Positions 50,038 to 59,576 of a DNA stretch of 64,000 nucleotides are shown here, piece after piece. The translations under genes and the position numbers were made by a program. The notes under the pieces were generated by a model. The model ran no database searches, had not been told where the DNA came from, and was given only the letters and a program-made list of their open reading frames with translations. The stretch's first letter is position 1; the number at the start of each line of letters is the position of its first letter. This stretch comes from CAXMST01 sp963712765 (GTDB taxonomy: Bacteria > Actinomycetota > Thermoleophilia > Solirubrobacterales > 70-9), in NCBI GenBank assembly GCA_963712765.1, contig CAVQIX010000004.1:504757-568756 (forward strand), in the 5' to 3' direction.

Positions 50038-51218
50038 GCTCCCCCGACAACGGCAGCGGCGCGGGCTTCGCCCGCGGCCTGATAGCGGGCGCGATCGGCG
50101 TCTTCCTGCTCCTGTCGGCGATCGCGCCGCTGCGGGAGGCCGTCCTCCCGGATGCGAGCCCAAACCGCGCCACCGAGGCGCAGGAGATCATCGAGAGCTC
50201 CTACTTCCGCGAGACCGATTCATCCGAGCTGGGGGACGCGTCGGTGGAGGGCATGGTCCGCAAGCTCCGGCGGCAGAACGAGGATCGCTTCTCCCACTAC
50301 TTCGACGCCGAGACCTACGAGCGCTTCGAGTCCTCGACCGCGGGTGAGTTCAGCGGCATCGGGACCACTGTCAGCGAGGTCAGGCGCGGCCTCCGCGTCG
50401 CCCGCGTGTTCGAGAACACGCCCGCCGAGGAGGCGGGGATCGAGGAGGGCGACCTGATCGTCGCCGTCGAGGGCGAGCCGATCGCCGGCGAAGGCTCGAC
50501 CGCGGTCGCCGCGAAGATCAAGGGGCCGCGCGGGACCGAGGTCGAGATCACAGTCGTCGACGGTGAGACCGGGGAGCGGCGGGACCTTACGCTGGAGCGG
50601 GCCGAGGTTCGGATCCCGGCGGTCGAGGGAGAGATACGCTCGGTCGGCGACACCGAGGTCGCCTACGTTCAGCTCGCCACCTTCAGTCAGGGTGCGCACG
50701 GCGAGCTCCGATCCGAGATCGAGAAGCTCTACCGTCAGGGCGCCGAGGGCCTCATCCTCGATCTCCGCGGTAACGGCGGCGGGCTGCTCCAGGAGGCGGT
50801 CCTGGTGACCTCGATCTTCCAGGAGGAGGGACCGGTGGTGATCACCGAGGGCAGGACCCGCCCCCGCGAGACCCTCGATGTGACCGGCAACGCGTTGCAG
50901 CCGAAGCCGATGGTAGTGCTCACCAACGGCGATACGGCCTCGGCCTCCGAGATCGTCGCGGCCGCGCTGCAGCAGAACGGCATCGCCACCCTCCTCGGCA
51001 CCACTACCTTCGGCAAGGGCACTTTCCAGGAGGTGATCGAGCTCGACGGCGGGGCGGCGCTCGATCTCACCGTCGGTGAGTACCTGACCGCCGACGGAAC
51101 CTCCATCCTCGGTCAGGGCGTTCAGCCCGATGTCCGGGTCGGCGCGAAGGACTCCGGTCCGGATCGTCAGCTGCGGCGGGGTCTTGACGAGGTCTCCTCC
51201 CAGATCGACGCGGGCTGA
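50034..51218 (+). CDS. C-terminal processing peptidase (S41 family, PDZ)
   Basis: The 394-residue protein has an N-terminal membrane anchor (about 12-35), a PDZ domain (about 95-180; GIGTTVSEVRRGLRVARVFENTPAEEAGIEEGD in parts) and an S41 protease domain. The nucleophile serine lies in NGDTASASEIVAAAL and the general-base lysine in TFGKGTFQEV. It cleaves exported proteins from their C-terminal ends; ctp genes are often found behind ftsEX. The TTG start at 50034 overlaps the ftsX stop, and it ends one base into the RNase R gene (TGATG). Confidence 0.93.
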   Translation: MSSPDNGSGAGFARGLIAGAIGVFLLLSAIAPLREAVLPDASPNRATEAQEIIESSYFRETDSSELGDASVEGMVRKLRRQNEDRFSHYFDAETYERFESSTAGEFSGIGTTVSEVRRGLRVARVFENTPAEEAGIEEGDLIVAVEGEPIAGEGSTAVAAKIKGPRGTEVEITVVDGETGERRDLTLERAEVRIPAVEGEIRSVGDTEVAYVQLATFSQGAHGELRSEIEKLYRQGAEGLILDLRGNGGGLLQEAVLVTSIFQEEGPVVITEGRTRPRETLDVTGNALQPKPMVVLTNGDTASASEIVAAALQQNGIATLLGTTTFGKGTFQEVIELDGGAALDLTVGEYLTADGTSILGQGVQPDVRVGAKDSGPDRQLRRGLDEVSSQIDAG

Positions 51219-53332
51219 TGGCGTCGCGCCCGGGGGATCGCCACGAGAGGGCCGAGGTCGTGCTGGTCGCCGCCCGGCGTGGCCGTCAGCTCGTCGGGGA
51301 GCCGCTCTTCAGCCGCGGCGAGCAGGTTCCGCTGGCCCGCGGCCGAGTCAAGGTCGAGGAGGGGGAGATGGCCCTCTGCAAGGTCGATCGCCGTGGCGGA
51401 CAGCCGATCCGTTCGCTGGGTCGCGCCGACCGGGCCCGCGACGTCGTAGCGGCGCTGCTGGCCGAACGCGGCCTGCGGCCGGGCTTCTCCAGGCGTCTCG
51501 AGGATGAGGCCCGCGAAGCGATCGAGCGGCTGGAGCGGGACGCCGGCCCGCGACGCGACCTGATCTCGGAGCCGACCTTCACCGTCGATCCGGCCAGCGC
51601 CCGCGACTTCGACGACGCGGTCTCCGCGCGGCGCGAGGGCGACGGCTTTCGCCTCTGGATCCACATCGCCGACGTCGCTGCCCACGTCAAGCCGGAAGGG
51701 GGTCTCGACCGTGAGGCACGGAAGCGTGCGAACTCCACCTATGCGCCCGGAATCGTCTCGCCGATGCTGCCGAAGGCGCTCAGCAATGAGGCCTGCTCCC
51801 TCAACCCCGGCGTCGAGCGGCTCGCCGTCACCTCCGAGATCGAGCTCGGCCCACGTGCCGAGGTCCGCTCAGCGTCCTTCTATCGCTCCCGGATCCGTTC
51901 CGACGTTCGGCTCGACTACGACGAGCTCGACCGGATCTTCTCCGGAGCCGAGCGCGCCCCCGATTCCGTCTCCGAGCCGATCGCCGTGGCGCGCGTCGCC
52001 GCCGCCGCGCTGGCCGACAACGCCCGCGGCCAGGCTCTCACCGTCCACTCGTCCGAGCCCGACTTCGAGTTCGACGACGAGGGCCATGTCTCCGCCTCCC
52101 ACATCATGCCGGAGACCGAGGCCCACCGCCTGATCGAGAAGCTGATGATCCTCACCAACGAGCAGGTCGCGACCCTGCTTGAGCGGAAGGGCGCACCGGC
52201 GCTTTATCGCGTGCACGAGCAGCCGGATCCCGCCCGGATAGAGCTGCTGTTCGAGCAGCTCGGCGATCTGGATGTGCCGACGCCACCGCTGCCGGAGCAG
52301 ATCGGCCCGACCGAGGCCGGCGAGCTCGCGGCCGAGGCCAGCGTGCTGGTGTCCGAGGAGGCGAAGCGCCGCGGCCACGGCGCCGCAAGCCTCTCCTCAC
52401 TGGTCCTGAGGAGCCTCAAGCCCGCCCGCTACAGCGACGCCAACATCGGCCACGCCGGGCTGGCGAGCCCCGCATACTCCCACTTCACCTCACCGATCCG
52501 TCGCTACCCCGATCTCGTCGCCCACCGTGCCCTGCTGGCCCTGGTCGGGGAGGGCGAGGCGAGGCCGAACCGGCATGAGCTCGACGAGATCGCCCTCCAT
52601 TGCTCGGACACCGAGCGTGACTCGATGAAGACCGAACGCAAGGGCGATGACATCTGCCTCGGCTTCCTGCTCCAGAGCGAGCTCTTCCAGCGCGGGTGGG
52701 ATCAGGAGTTCGAAGGCGAGGTCTCGGGTGTGATCGGTGGCGGAGCATTCATACGCTTCGCGGGGGAGATGGCGGACGCCTACGAGGGCTTCATTCCGAT
52801 GCGCAAGCTGCGCGGCGACCACTACGACCTGAACGAGACCGAATCGGCGCTGGTCGGCTCCCGCACCGGACGCCGCCTCGGCTTCGGCGACCCGATCAAG
52901 ATCCGGGTCGAGTCCGTCGAGCCGGCCCGCGGTCGCGTTGATCTGCTGCTCGCTGACGGCAATCGGCGCGACGGGACCAAGGGCGGCCGGGACGGGGGCC
53001 GCCGACAGGGAGGTCAGGGCGGCGGCGCCAGGAGCGCGGTCGAGGCCGGCAAGCACGGCAAGAAGAAGGGGAAGAAGAACAAGGACAAGGGGAAGCCGGA
53101 GCGGGCGAGGTCCAATCAGGGTCGCAAGGGCAAGAAGGCCAAGCAGGCGAGCGCGGCGAGCAGGGGCAAGACCGGCAAGAAGGGCGAAGGCAGGGGAGCC
53201 AACGGTGGGAAGGGCAAACAGGGCGCGGGCGGGAAAGGCAAGGGCAAGGGTGATCGGAAGGGGACGGCTCGGACCGGCCAACGCGGCGGCAGGAGCGGGC
53301 AGACCCCGACCGGGCGGAAGAGCCGCGGATGA
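51218..53332 (+). CDS. rnr: RNase R/RNase II family 3'-5' exoribonuclease with Lys/Gly-rich tail
   Basis: The 704-residue protein has a short N-terminal region (~110 residues, at most one cold-shock-like domain), an RNB catalytic domain (about 115-460; DPASARDFDDAVSA and IHIADVAAHV hold the metal-binding Asps; HFTSPIRRYPDL) and an S1 domain (about 495-580). A tail of about 115 residues made mostly of Lys, Gly, Arg and Ala follows (590-704). Escherichia coli RNase R has a longer N-terminus with a helix-turn-helix. The basic tail matches the Lys-rich C-terminus by which RNase R is recruited to tmRNA-SmpB. Its stop overlaps the smpB start by four bases. Confidence 0.92.
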   Translation: MASRPGDRHERAEVVLVAARRGRQLVGEPLFSRGEQVPLARGRVKVEEGEMALCKVDRRGGQPIRSLGRADRARDVVAALLAERGLRPGFSRRLEDEAREAIERLERDAGPRRDLISEPTFTVDPASARDFDDAVSARREGDGFRLWIHIADVAAHVKPEGGLDREARKRANSTYAPGIVSPMLPKALSNEACSLNPGVERLAVTSEIELGPRAEVRSASFYRSRIRSDVRLDYDELDRIFSGAERAPDSVSEPIAVARVAAAALADNARGQALTVHSSEPDFEFDDEGHVSASHIMPETEAHRLIEKLMILTNEQVATLLERKGAPALYRVHEQPDPARIELLFEQLGDLDVPTPPLPEQIGPTEAGELAAEASVLVSEEAKRRGHGAASLSSLVLRSLKPARYSDANIGHAGLASPAYSHFTSPIRRYPDLVAHRALLALVGEGEARPNRHELDEIALHCSDTERDSMKTERKGDDICLGFLLQSELFQRGWDQEFEGEVSGVIGGGAFIRFAGEMADAYEGFIPMRKLRGDHYDLNETESALVGSRTGRRLGFGDPIKIRVESVEPARGRVDLLLADGNRRDGTKGGRDGGRRQGGQGGGARSAVEAGKHGKKKGKKNKDKGKPERARSNQGRKGKKAKQASAASRGKTGKKGEGRGANGGKGKQGAGGKGKGKGDRKGTARTGQRGGRSGQTPTGRKSRG

Positions 53333-53820
53333 GCAAGAAGGACGCCGGCACCAAGCCGACAGACGAACGAGGTCCGGACGTTGCCACCAACCGCGCCGCG
53401 CGCCACAGGTATGTGCTGGTGGAGACGATGGAGGCCGGGATCCAGCTGCGGGGAACGGAGGTCAAGGCGCTGCGCGAGGGCAAGGCGCGCCTGCAGGATT
53501 CATATGCCGCGATCGAGGAGGGCGAGGTGATGCTGCGCGGCGCTCACATTCCCCACTACGCGCCGGCCGCCCGCGAGAACCACGAGCCCGAGCGCCCGCG
53601 CAAGCTGCTCCTGCACCAGTGGGAGATCGAGCGTCTGATCGGGCGGATGAACCGCAAGGGTCTGACCTTGATCCCGACGCGGATCTACTTCAAGGGCCCA
53701 CGGGCCAAGGTCGAGCTGGCGCTGGCCCGGGGCAAGGACCACCGCGACAAGCGCCGCGAGATCCGCGATCGCGACGTTGCCCGGGATGTGGAACGGGAGC
53801 TCAAGGACCGCAACCGTTGA
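53329..53820 (+). CDS. smpB: SsrA-binding protein SmpB
   Basis: The 163-residue protein has the SmpB fold: NRAARHRYVLVETMEAGIQLRGTEVKALREG (in pieces), DSYAAIEEGEVMLRGAHIPHY, LLHQWEIERLIGRMNRKGLTLIPTRIYF and the basic C-terminal tail (GKDHRDKRREIRDRD) that enters the ribosome in place of an mRNA-bound anticodon. It binds the tRNA-like domain of tmRNA (60044-60401, about 6 kb downstream). The ATG start overlaps the RNase R stop. The N-terminal ~20 residues are a basic extension. Confidence 0.97.
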   Translation: MSKKDAGTKPTDERGPDVATNRAARHRYVLVETMEAGIQLRGTEVKALREGKARLQDSYAAIEEGEVMLRGAHIPHYAPAARENHEPERPRKLLLHQWEIERLIGRMNRKGLTLIPTRIYFKGPRAKVELALARGKDHRDKRREIRDRDVARDVERELKDRNR

Positions 53821-53925
53821 GGTGCAGCTCGGGGGTGGCGCGGTGAACGCGCCGATTCAGCGACGCCCTGCCGTCGCCGCCTCATCGCTCGGCGATTGGT
53901 TCAATGTGTTCGGAGGGTTTGTGCG

Positions 53926-56253
53926 ATGAGTGAGAGCGACGAGAACGAGCGGCAACAGAGACCGGATTCTGACGGTGCCGAAAGCGACCCCGAGGCCTAC
54001 GGCGAGGGCACCGCTCAGGGTGATGAGCCGCCACCCCGGGAGGTAGTCGTCTCGATGGAGGGCGCCGTCGATTCCGGGAAGCTCGGCGAGCCTCCGAGCG
54101 TGGAGCTGCCTTCGGAGCCGGCGACCGAGGCTCCATCGGATCCTGACCAGCAGAGGCCGGACGCAACCCCTCCGCCACCGCCTCCACCCGATCAGCCGCC
54201 GTCCGAGGGCGCCCCTCCACCCCCGGTCGGCCAGGAACCTGCCGCCGCAGCGCCCCCGCCCCCGGTGGAGGCAGCCGCCGAGCCGGGCCCCCAGCCACCC
54301 CCGCCCCCGACCCCCGCTGCGCCGCAGCCCCCTGCCGGGGGCGCGCCGGATCCGGCCCAGGCAGCCAGTGTCCCGCCGCCGATCGCAGCGCCGCCCGGCG
54401 CCGGGGCAGCTCAGACCCCGCTTTCTCAGCCGGTTGCCCCTTCCCAGGACCCCAAGGAGGCCCGCCGCCAGGCGCGTGTGCAGCGGCGCCAGGCCCGCGC
54501 CGAGGCCAAGAAGCGCAAGCGTCAGGAGCGCGCGGATGCGAAGGCTCGCAAGGCCGACGAGCGACGCCGGAAGAAGGCTGCTCCCGCGCCGCAGTCAGCC
54601 GAGGCCACCGCGGCGGCGCCGGCCGGGCAGTCGCCACAGCCTTCGCCCGCCGCCGAGGCGGTAGGAACCGACCCGACGCAGTCGGGCGCACCCGCGTCCG
54701 AGGCAGCGGCAGCGATGCCCCCGCCGCCTCCCTCGGGCGAGGCCGCCGACCTGCCGGCGCCGCCCGCCGCCGGCCAGCCCGCCAAGCCCGGGGATGAGAA
54801 AGCGCAGACGCCGAACGCCCCGGCGGTAGCCCCGACCCCCGTACCTCCCGCGGATCCGGGACGCAAGCTCGGCCGCAAGGAGAAGCGTGAGCTGAAGAAG
54901 CGCCAGAAGGCGGAGGCGAAGGCGAGAGCGAAGGCGGAGCGCGAGAAGGCGCGGGCGGAGCGCCGCGCCGCGGTCGCGCGCAGGCGGCAGCAGCAGGCGG
55001 CCGACAAGAAGCAGAAGAAGGCGAAGAAGGGCCAGGAGCAGCCGCAGGCTCAGCCGGCCGAACCGGTGGCTCCCGGGCCTGAAGGCGGAATCCCTGCGGC
55101 GGCGGCCGCTGGCGCCGCTGCGGCTGCGGCCGGAGCAGCAGCAGCGGCAGCGCCCGCTGCACCCGGCGCTCCTGAGGATGCCGAGCAGGCGGCTCTGCAG
55201 AGACTGACCGAAGCCCAAAACCGTGAGGAGGACGCCCTCGTGACCGCCGAGGCCGAGGGCGCGGCCGCCCAGGCCGAGCGCCGGGTCCGCGAGGTGGAGC
55301 AGATTCAGCGCGCGGCCGAGCAGCGAGCCGCCGATGTTGAGCTCGAGGCCCAGCAGCTGGCCCCCGAAGCGGCGGCGACGGTGAACCCGTTCGAGGCCGA
55401 GATGCGAGCGACCGAGGAGCACATCCAGAGGCGCCAGCAGCGGGATCGGGAGATGCTCGAACAGCTCGACCGGACCGAGACCGCGATCGGCAGGTCCAGG
55501 GAGCGCACCGAGGAGGCCCTGGCCGAGGCCCAGCGGCGGCTGGAGCGGATCGAGGGCCAGGCGGGCGAGGCCGAGGAGAGGGCGGCAAGGGCCGAGCGTC
55601 TGGCCGAGCTCAAGAGGCAGGAGGCCGATCGGGAACGCCGTCTGCAGGAGATGCTGGAGCAGATCAACGATGCGGAGCGGCGAGCGCGGGAGGCCGAGCG
55701 CAAGGCGCGCGAAGCGGTGGTCGAGGTCGCCCGTCCCGAGACGGCGCCGGAGCTTCCCAAGCCGCTACCGCCGGAGCCGGATCCGGCTCCGATCGCGAGC
55801 CTGCTCTCCGACGAGGCGCCCGAGGCGGTTGGCCTCGAGGCTCCCCCGGAACCCGATTCGCCCGCCGCCGAGAGCGAGGGCACGACCCCCGACGCTGACG
55901 CAGGAGCCGACATCGCCGGCGCCGGCGGTTCGGCCGCCGATCCGGTGCCGCCGAGCTCGCCGGACGCCGAGGACGCCGATGCTGCCGGCGAGGCGCCGTC
56001 AACTGCCGCGAAGGGGGAGGACCAATCGACGCCGCCGACCGCCGCCGAGGCCGGCCGGGCCGCCGGAACCGTGAGTCTCAACAGCGCCACCTTCGAGGAG
56101 CTGCGCGAGGTCGGTCTCTCGGTCACGCAGACCGGGCGCGTGCTCGCCTACCGTGAACACTCAGGCGGTTTCACCTCGATCTCCGACCTCGACGGGATTC
56201 CGGGATTCCCGCAGGAGTTCCTCGACTCGGTCAAGGACCGGCTGGTTCCCTGA
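53926..56253 (+). CDS. large Pro/Ala/Glu-rich coiled-coil protein ending in a ComEA-like helix-hairpin-helix
   Basis: From ATG 53926 (GGAGGG eight bases upstream) the protein is 775 residues and almost wholly low-complexity. A proline-rich acidic region (1-170) leads to a Lys/Arg block (about 175-220), a second Pro/Ala region, and a second Lys/Arg block (about 310-365). An alanine run and a long charged coiled coil follow (about 420-610), then a Pro/Glu/Ala region. The last 60 residues form an HhH of the ComEA type (VSLNSATFEELREVGLSVTQ; GGFTSISDLDGIPGF). No signal peptide or membrane helix is seen. HhH motifs bind DNA or act in protein contacts. It lies 105 bp behind smpB. Its function is unknown; a cytoskeletal or nucleoid-scaffold role is speculation. 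Confidence 0.75.
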   Translation: MSESDENERQQRPDSDGAESDPEAYGEGTAQGDEPPPREVVVSMEGAVDSGKLGEPPSVELPSEPATEAPSDPDQQRPDATPPPPPPPDQPPSEGAPPPPVGQEPAAAAPPPPVEAAAEPGPQPPPPPTPAAPQPPAGGAPDPAQAASVPPPIAAPPGAGAAQTPLSQPVAPSQDPKEARRQARVQRRQARAEAKKRKRQERADAKARKADERRRKKAAPAPQSAEATAAAPAGQSPQPSPAAEAVGTDPTQSGAPASEAAAAMPPPPPSGEAADLPAPPAAGQPAKPGDEKAQTPNAPAVAPTPVPPADPGRKLGRKEKRELKKRQKAEAKARAKAEREKARAERRAAVARRRQQQAADKKQKKAKKGQEQPQAQPAEPVAPGPEGGIPAAAAAGAAAAAAGAAAAAAPAAPGAPEDAEQAALQRLTEAQNREEDALVTAEAEGAAAQAERRVREVEQIQRAAEQRAADVELEAQQLAPEAAATVNPFEAEMRATEEHIQRRQQRDREMLEQLDRTETAIGRSRERTEEALAEAQRRLERIEGQAGEAEERAARAERLAELKRQEADRERRLQEMLEQINDAERRAREAERKAREAVVEVARPETAPELPKPLPPEPDPAPIASLLSDEAPEAVGLEAPPEPDSPAAESEGTTPDADAGADIAGAGGSAADPVPPSSPDAEDADAAGEAPSTAAKGEDQSTPPTAAEAGRAAGTVSLNSATFEELREVGLSVTQTGRVLAYREHSGGFTSISDLDGIPGFPQEFLDSVKDRLVP

Positions 56254-56307
56254 CCGATCGATCTGCGTCCGCTCCCCGGACGTGGGCGCCGTCGAGCGGT
56301 TCCGGCC

Positions 56308-57678
56308 TCAGAGGCCGTAGGACTCCATCAGCTTGAGCCAGATCTCGCTGCGGGTCGGGAATGGCGGGACAGCGTGCCAGAGGCGGTCGAGCGGCACCTC
56401 GCCGACGATCGCGATCGTTGCGGCGTGGATGAAGTCCGCGGTCGCGAAGCCGACGAAGGTCATTCCGATCACCACCTCGCGGTCGGTGTCGACCACCATC
56501 CGCGTCGTGCCCCGGGTGTTCCGACCGTAGAAGGAGGCTCCGGCGGTGGCCGAGGTCTTGACATCTACCGCCCTGGCGCTGATGCCCTCCTTCTCGGCGT
56601 CGGCGAGGGTGGTGCCGACCGCGGCGACCTGGGGGTCGGTGAAGACGACCCGCGGGGAGCCGCCGCCGTCGGCGCCGACCTCGACCCCCTCGACTCCGAG
56701 GATGTGATCTCCCGCGAGCCGGCCCTGATACTTGCCCATGTGGGTGAGCAGGGAGCGCCCGTTGACATCACCGACCGCGTAGAGCCAGTCGCGACCGCCG
56801 ACCCGCATCTGGTCGTCGACCTCGATGAATCCGCCGGGCTCGAGACCGACGGTCTCGAGCCCGAGATCGCCGGTGTGTGGCCTGCGGCCGACCGCGACCA
56901 GGATCTGTTCGCCCTCGAGGACCGTTCCGTCCGCGAGCTGGAGCTTCACCTTTCCGTCCCGCCTAGCCCCGACGGCACTCTGCCCGACGTGAACGTCGAC
57001 CCCGTCCTCCTTCATCGCCTCCGCGAGCTCCTCGCCGGCGAACGGTTCCTCGGTCGGCAGCAGGCGGTCCTCGGCCTCGACGATCGCGACCTCTGAGCCG
57101 AGCGTCGCCCACGCCTGCGCCATCTCGCAGCCGACCGCGCCGCCGCCGAGGACGATCAGAGTCTTGGGCGGCTTCTTCGCGGTCGTGACCTCCCGGTTCG
57201 ACCAGGCCGCGACCTCGTCGAGACCGTCGATCGGCGGCATCGCGGCGCCGCTGCCCGGTGAGAGCACCACGGCCCCGCGGGCGGTCAGCTGGTGGCCCTC
57301 GACCTCGACCTCGAGCTCGCCGGTGAGCCGGCCCTGGCCGCGGAAGAGCTCGATGCCGAGGTCCTCGAGCCAGGGGAGCTGCGCGGAGTCGTCGAGGTCG
57401 TGGATCACCTCGTCCCTTCGCGCCAGCGCGGCCTCAGCGTCGATGCCGCCGGCGACCGCCTCCGCGGCACCGGGGACGCGCTTGATCTCGGCGAGTACCT
57501 CGGCCGGCCGCAGGAGCGCCTTCGAGGGCATGCACGCATAGAAGCTGCACTCGCCACCGACCAGGTCGTTCTCGATGATCGCGACATCGAGGCCACCCTG
57601 GGCGAGGCGTCCCGCGCAGACCTCGCCGGCCGGGCCGGCGCCGATCACGATCGCATCGAACTCGGTCTTCTCGCTCAT
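56308..57678 (-). CDS. FAD-dependent pyridine nucleotide-disulfide oxidoreductase, atypical
   Basis: The 456-residue flavoprotein resembles dihydrolipoamide dehydrogenase and mercuric reductase: FAD loop GAGPAG (13-18), redox pair C44/C49 in GGECSFYACMPSK, NAD(P) loop LIVLGGGAVGCEMAQ and a second FAD region (DWLYAVGDVNGRSLLTHMGKYQG in parts). Two deviations stand out: the active-site pair reads CSFYAC rather than CLNVGC, and at the C-terminus PPFPTRSE (438-445) replaces HAHPTLSE, so the catalytic base His is Phe440. It is unlikely to be a normal lipoamide dehydrogenase; a quinone, disulfide or transhydrogenase-type activity is possible. No 2-oxoacid dehydrogenase genes are nearby. Confidence 0.85.
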   Translation of the reverse strand: MSEKTEFDAIVIGAGPAGEVCAGRLAQGGLDVAIIENDLVGGECSFYACMPSKALLRPAEVLAEIKRVPGAAEAVAGGIDAEAALARRDEVIHDLDDSAQLPWLEDLGIELFRGQGRLTGELEVEVEGHQLTARGAVVLSPGSGAAMPPIDGLDEVAAWSNREVTTAKKPPKTLIVLGGGAVGCEMAQAWATLGSEVAIVEAEDRLLPTEEPFAGEELAEAMKEDGVDVHVGQSAVGARRDGKVKLQLADGTVLEGEQILVAVGRRPHTGDLGLETVGLEPGGFIEVDDQMRVGGRDWLYAVGDVNGRSLLTHMGKYQGRLAGDHILGVEGVEVGADGGGSPRVVFTDPQVAAVGTTLADAEKEGISARAVDVKTSATAGASFYGRNTRGTTRMVVDTDREVVIGMTFVGFATADFIHAATIAIVGEVPLDRLWHAVPPFPTRSEIWLKLMESYGL

Positions 57679-57809
57679 CGGTCAGGCCTCTCCCCATCTC
57701 GCTCTTGCTTCACCTTCGACCGGGCCGAGGACAGAAGGATTCGTCGCGCAATCGCCTCCTCACCCATGCGGCGGGATGCTACGGACTCCGGCCTCCCCGG
57801 GACTGCGGC

Positions 57810-58505
57810 TCAGACGTCGGAGAGGGTGCGTTCGAAGTAGGTCTCGGTAACCCCGACAGCGAGCGCGGCGATCAGTCCGAGGTAGACGACCCCGACCAGG
57901 ACCCTGGTCCGGGTCGGGATGTCGTGGAAGGCACGCGACTCGGGGCACTTGCGCTGCTTCCAGCGACGCCAGCTCTCCATGCCTCCGAACAACAGGATCA
58001 GCAGCAGGATCGGGTTGGGGAAGGCGATCGTCATCGCCACCAGTCCGGCGAAGCCGGCGAACCAGACCCAGGGGCTGAGCGCGGCCATCGCGCGGCCACC
58101 GTCGAGAGGTACGACGGGAATCAGGTTGAAGAGGTTGAGCAGGAAGCCGATGTAGGCGAGCGCCCGCCAGAAATCCTCACCGGTCGCGAGCCAGAGGGCG
58201 AGCGGTATCAGCGCGGCGAGCGAGCCGAGGATCGGGCCGGCAAGGCCGACGCGGGCCTCGGCGGCGGCATCGTCGCCCATCGACTTGGCCGAGATCACGG
58301 CTCCGAGGAAGGGGATGAACATTGGCGCCGAGGCATCGATCCCCTCGCGCCGCAGCTGGATCACGTGACCGAGTTCGTGCAGGAGGAGCAGGAGCACGAA
58401 CCCGACCGCGAAGGCCCAGCCGAAGATCAGCTGGTAGGCCACCACCGAGACCAGCATCGACGCCGAGGTCGTGAAGACCTTCAGCTTCGGGAGGATCAGA
58501 AGCAC
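57810..58505 (-). CDS. site-2 protease family (M50) membrane metallopeptidase, N-terminus apparently frameshifted
   Basis: From GTG 58505 the protein is 231 residues with about six hydrophobic segments, the zinc motif HELGH (43-47) and NLIPVVPLDGGRA, the second metal motif. It would cleave membrane-embedded substrates. The natural N-terminus seems to lie upstream: an ATG at 58686 opens MTETNWQSWNEPEPVAEV in another frame. Removing one base from the C4 run at 58587-58590 joins it smoothly to RASFWKRFSGPLAALG and the known frame. Either an assembly error or a shortened protein is possible. It diverges from the thioesterase gene. Confidence 0.85.
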   Translation of the reverse strand: MLLILPKLKVFTTSASMLVSVVAYQLIFGWAFAVGFVLLLLLHELGHVIQLRREGIDASAPMFIPFLGAVISAKSMGDDAAAEARVGLAGPILGSLAALIPLALWLATGEDFWRALAYIGFLLNLFNLIPVVPLDGGRAMAALSPWVWFAGFAGLVAMTIAFPNPILLLILLFGGMESWRRWKQRKCPESRAFHDIPTRTRVLVGVVYLGLIAALAVGVTETYFERTLSDV

Positions 58506-58769
58506 CGTCTTCGCCTTGGCCGCAAGCAGACCCAGAGCGGCGAGCGGCCCGCTGAACCGCTTCCAGAAGGAGGCGCGCTCGCCGCGCCCCGAACCGGGCT
58601 CGATTCGGGCCGTCGGCGATCGGCGAACCGGCCACCTCGGCGACCGGTTCGGGCTCGTTCCAGCTCTGCCAGTTCGTTTCGGTCATTCCTGAATTCTCGG
58701 CTATCGACCTAAAGCGGCCGTGACGTCTGGGGTCCCGGTGGTGTCCCGGCTTGCGATCATGGCGCCGTC

Positions 58770-59576
58770 ATGTCCACCGCTGATTTCCGCACCGATACCG
58801 CCGTCGAGCCGATCGAGCCCGGGCGCTGGGGCGCGGCGATCACCGAGGATTGGTCGGGGCCGCCGGGCCCCAACGGCGGCTACGTGGCAGCCCTGATCCT
58901 GCGGGCCATCAGGGCCGAGGTGGACTCGCCCGAGCGGCGCCCGCGCTCCTTGACGATTCACTACATGCGTCCTCCCCGGGACGGGGAGGTCGAGATAGTC
59001 GTCGCCGTCGAGCGCTCCGGCCGCAGTGCCACCAACTGCTCGGCGCGCCTGTTGCAGGGCGGCGAGACGATGTGCAATGCGATTGCCGTGCTCAGCACCG
59101 ACTTCGACGCCGCTGCCGAGTGGCCGGCCCCGGTGCCCGAGGTGCCGAGGCCGGAGACGATCGAGCCGATGGACACGAGCTTCCTGCCGCCGCGGATCTT
59201 CGACCAGCTCGAGATGCGGATGGTCTTCGGTGCGGTCCCGTTCACGGGCGCCGAGGAGGGGCTGGCCGGTGGCTGGATCCGGACGAGCCGCCCGGCGCCG
59301 CTCGAGCCCGAGCTGGTTGCCATGTACACCGATTGCTGGTGGCCGGCGGCCTTCCCGCGGCTCGACGGCCCGGTTCTCGCTCCGACTCTCGACCTGACGA
59401 TCCACTTCCGGGGCGTCCCTCCCGACGGTGATCACGAGCAGGTGCTCGGCCGCTTCATCACCTCAACCGCCTCCGAGGGCTTCATCGAGGAGGACGGCGA
59501 ACTCTGGTCCGCCGACGGCCGTCTGATCGCCCAGTCACGCCAGCTGGCGTTGATCCGGCCCTGGAAGCGGGATTGA
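58770..59576 (+). CDS. acyl-CoA thioesterase-like protein (double hotdog)
   Basis: The 268-residue protein fits the TesB-like/4HBT_3 family of two fused hotdog domains: PGPNGGYVAALILRAI (residues 31-46) in the first and PTLDLTIHFRG with EGFIEEDGELWSADGRLIAQSRQLALI in the second. It hydrolyses acyl-CoA thioesters; the chain specificity is unknown. It is the only protein gene beyond 58.5 kb with a fully intact frame of normal length. Its TGA overlaps the ATG of the next gene (TGATG). Confidence 0.85.
   Translation: MSTADFRTDTAVEPIEPGRWGAAITEDWSGPPGPNGGYVAALILRAIRAEVDSPERRPRSLTIHYMRPPRDGEVEIVVAVERSGRSATNCSARLLQGGETMCNAIAVLSTDFDAAAEWPAPVPEVPRPETIEPMDTSFLPPRIFDQLEMRMVFGAVPFTGAEEGLAGGWIRTSRPAPLEPELVAMYTDCWWPAAFPRLDGPVLAPTLDLTIHFRGVPPDGDHEQVLGRFITSTASEGFIEEDGELWSADGRLIAQSRQLALIRPWKRD

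Noticed and set aside
56303..56317. CGGCCTC-A-GAGGCCG palindrome as a terminator between convergent genes
   Set aside because: The one-base loop cannot form a stable hairpin of this type and there is no T-run; it overlaps the flavoprotein stop codon and may be chance.
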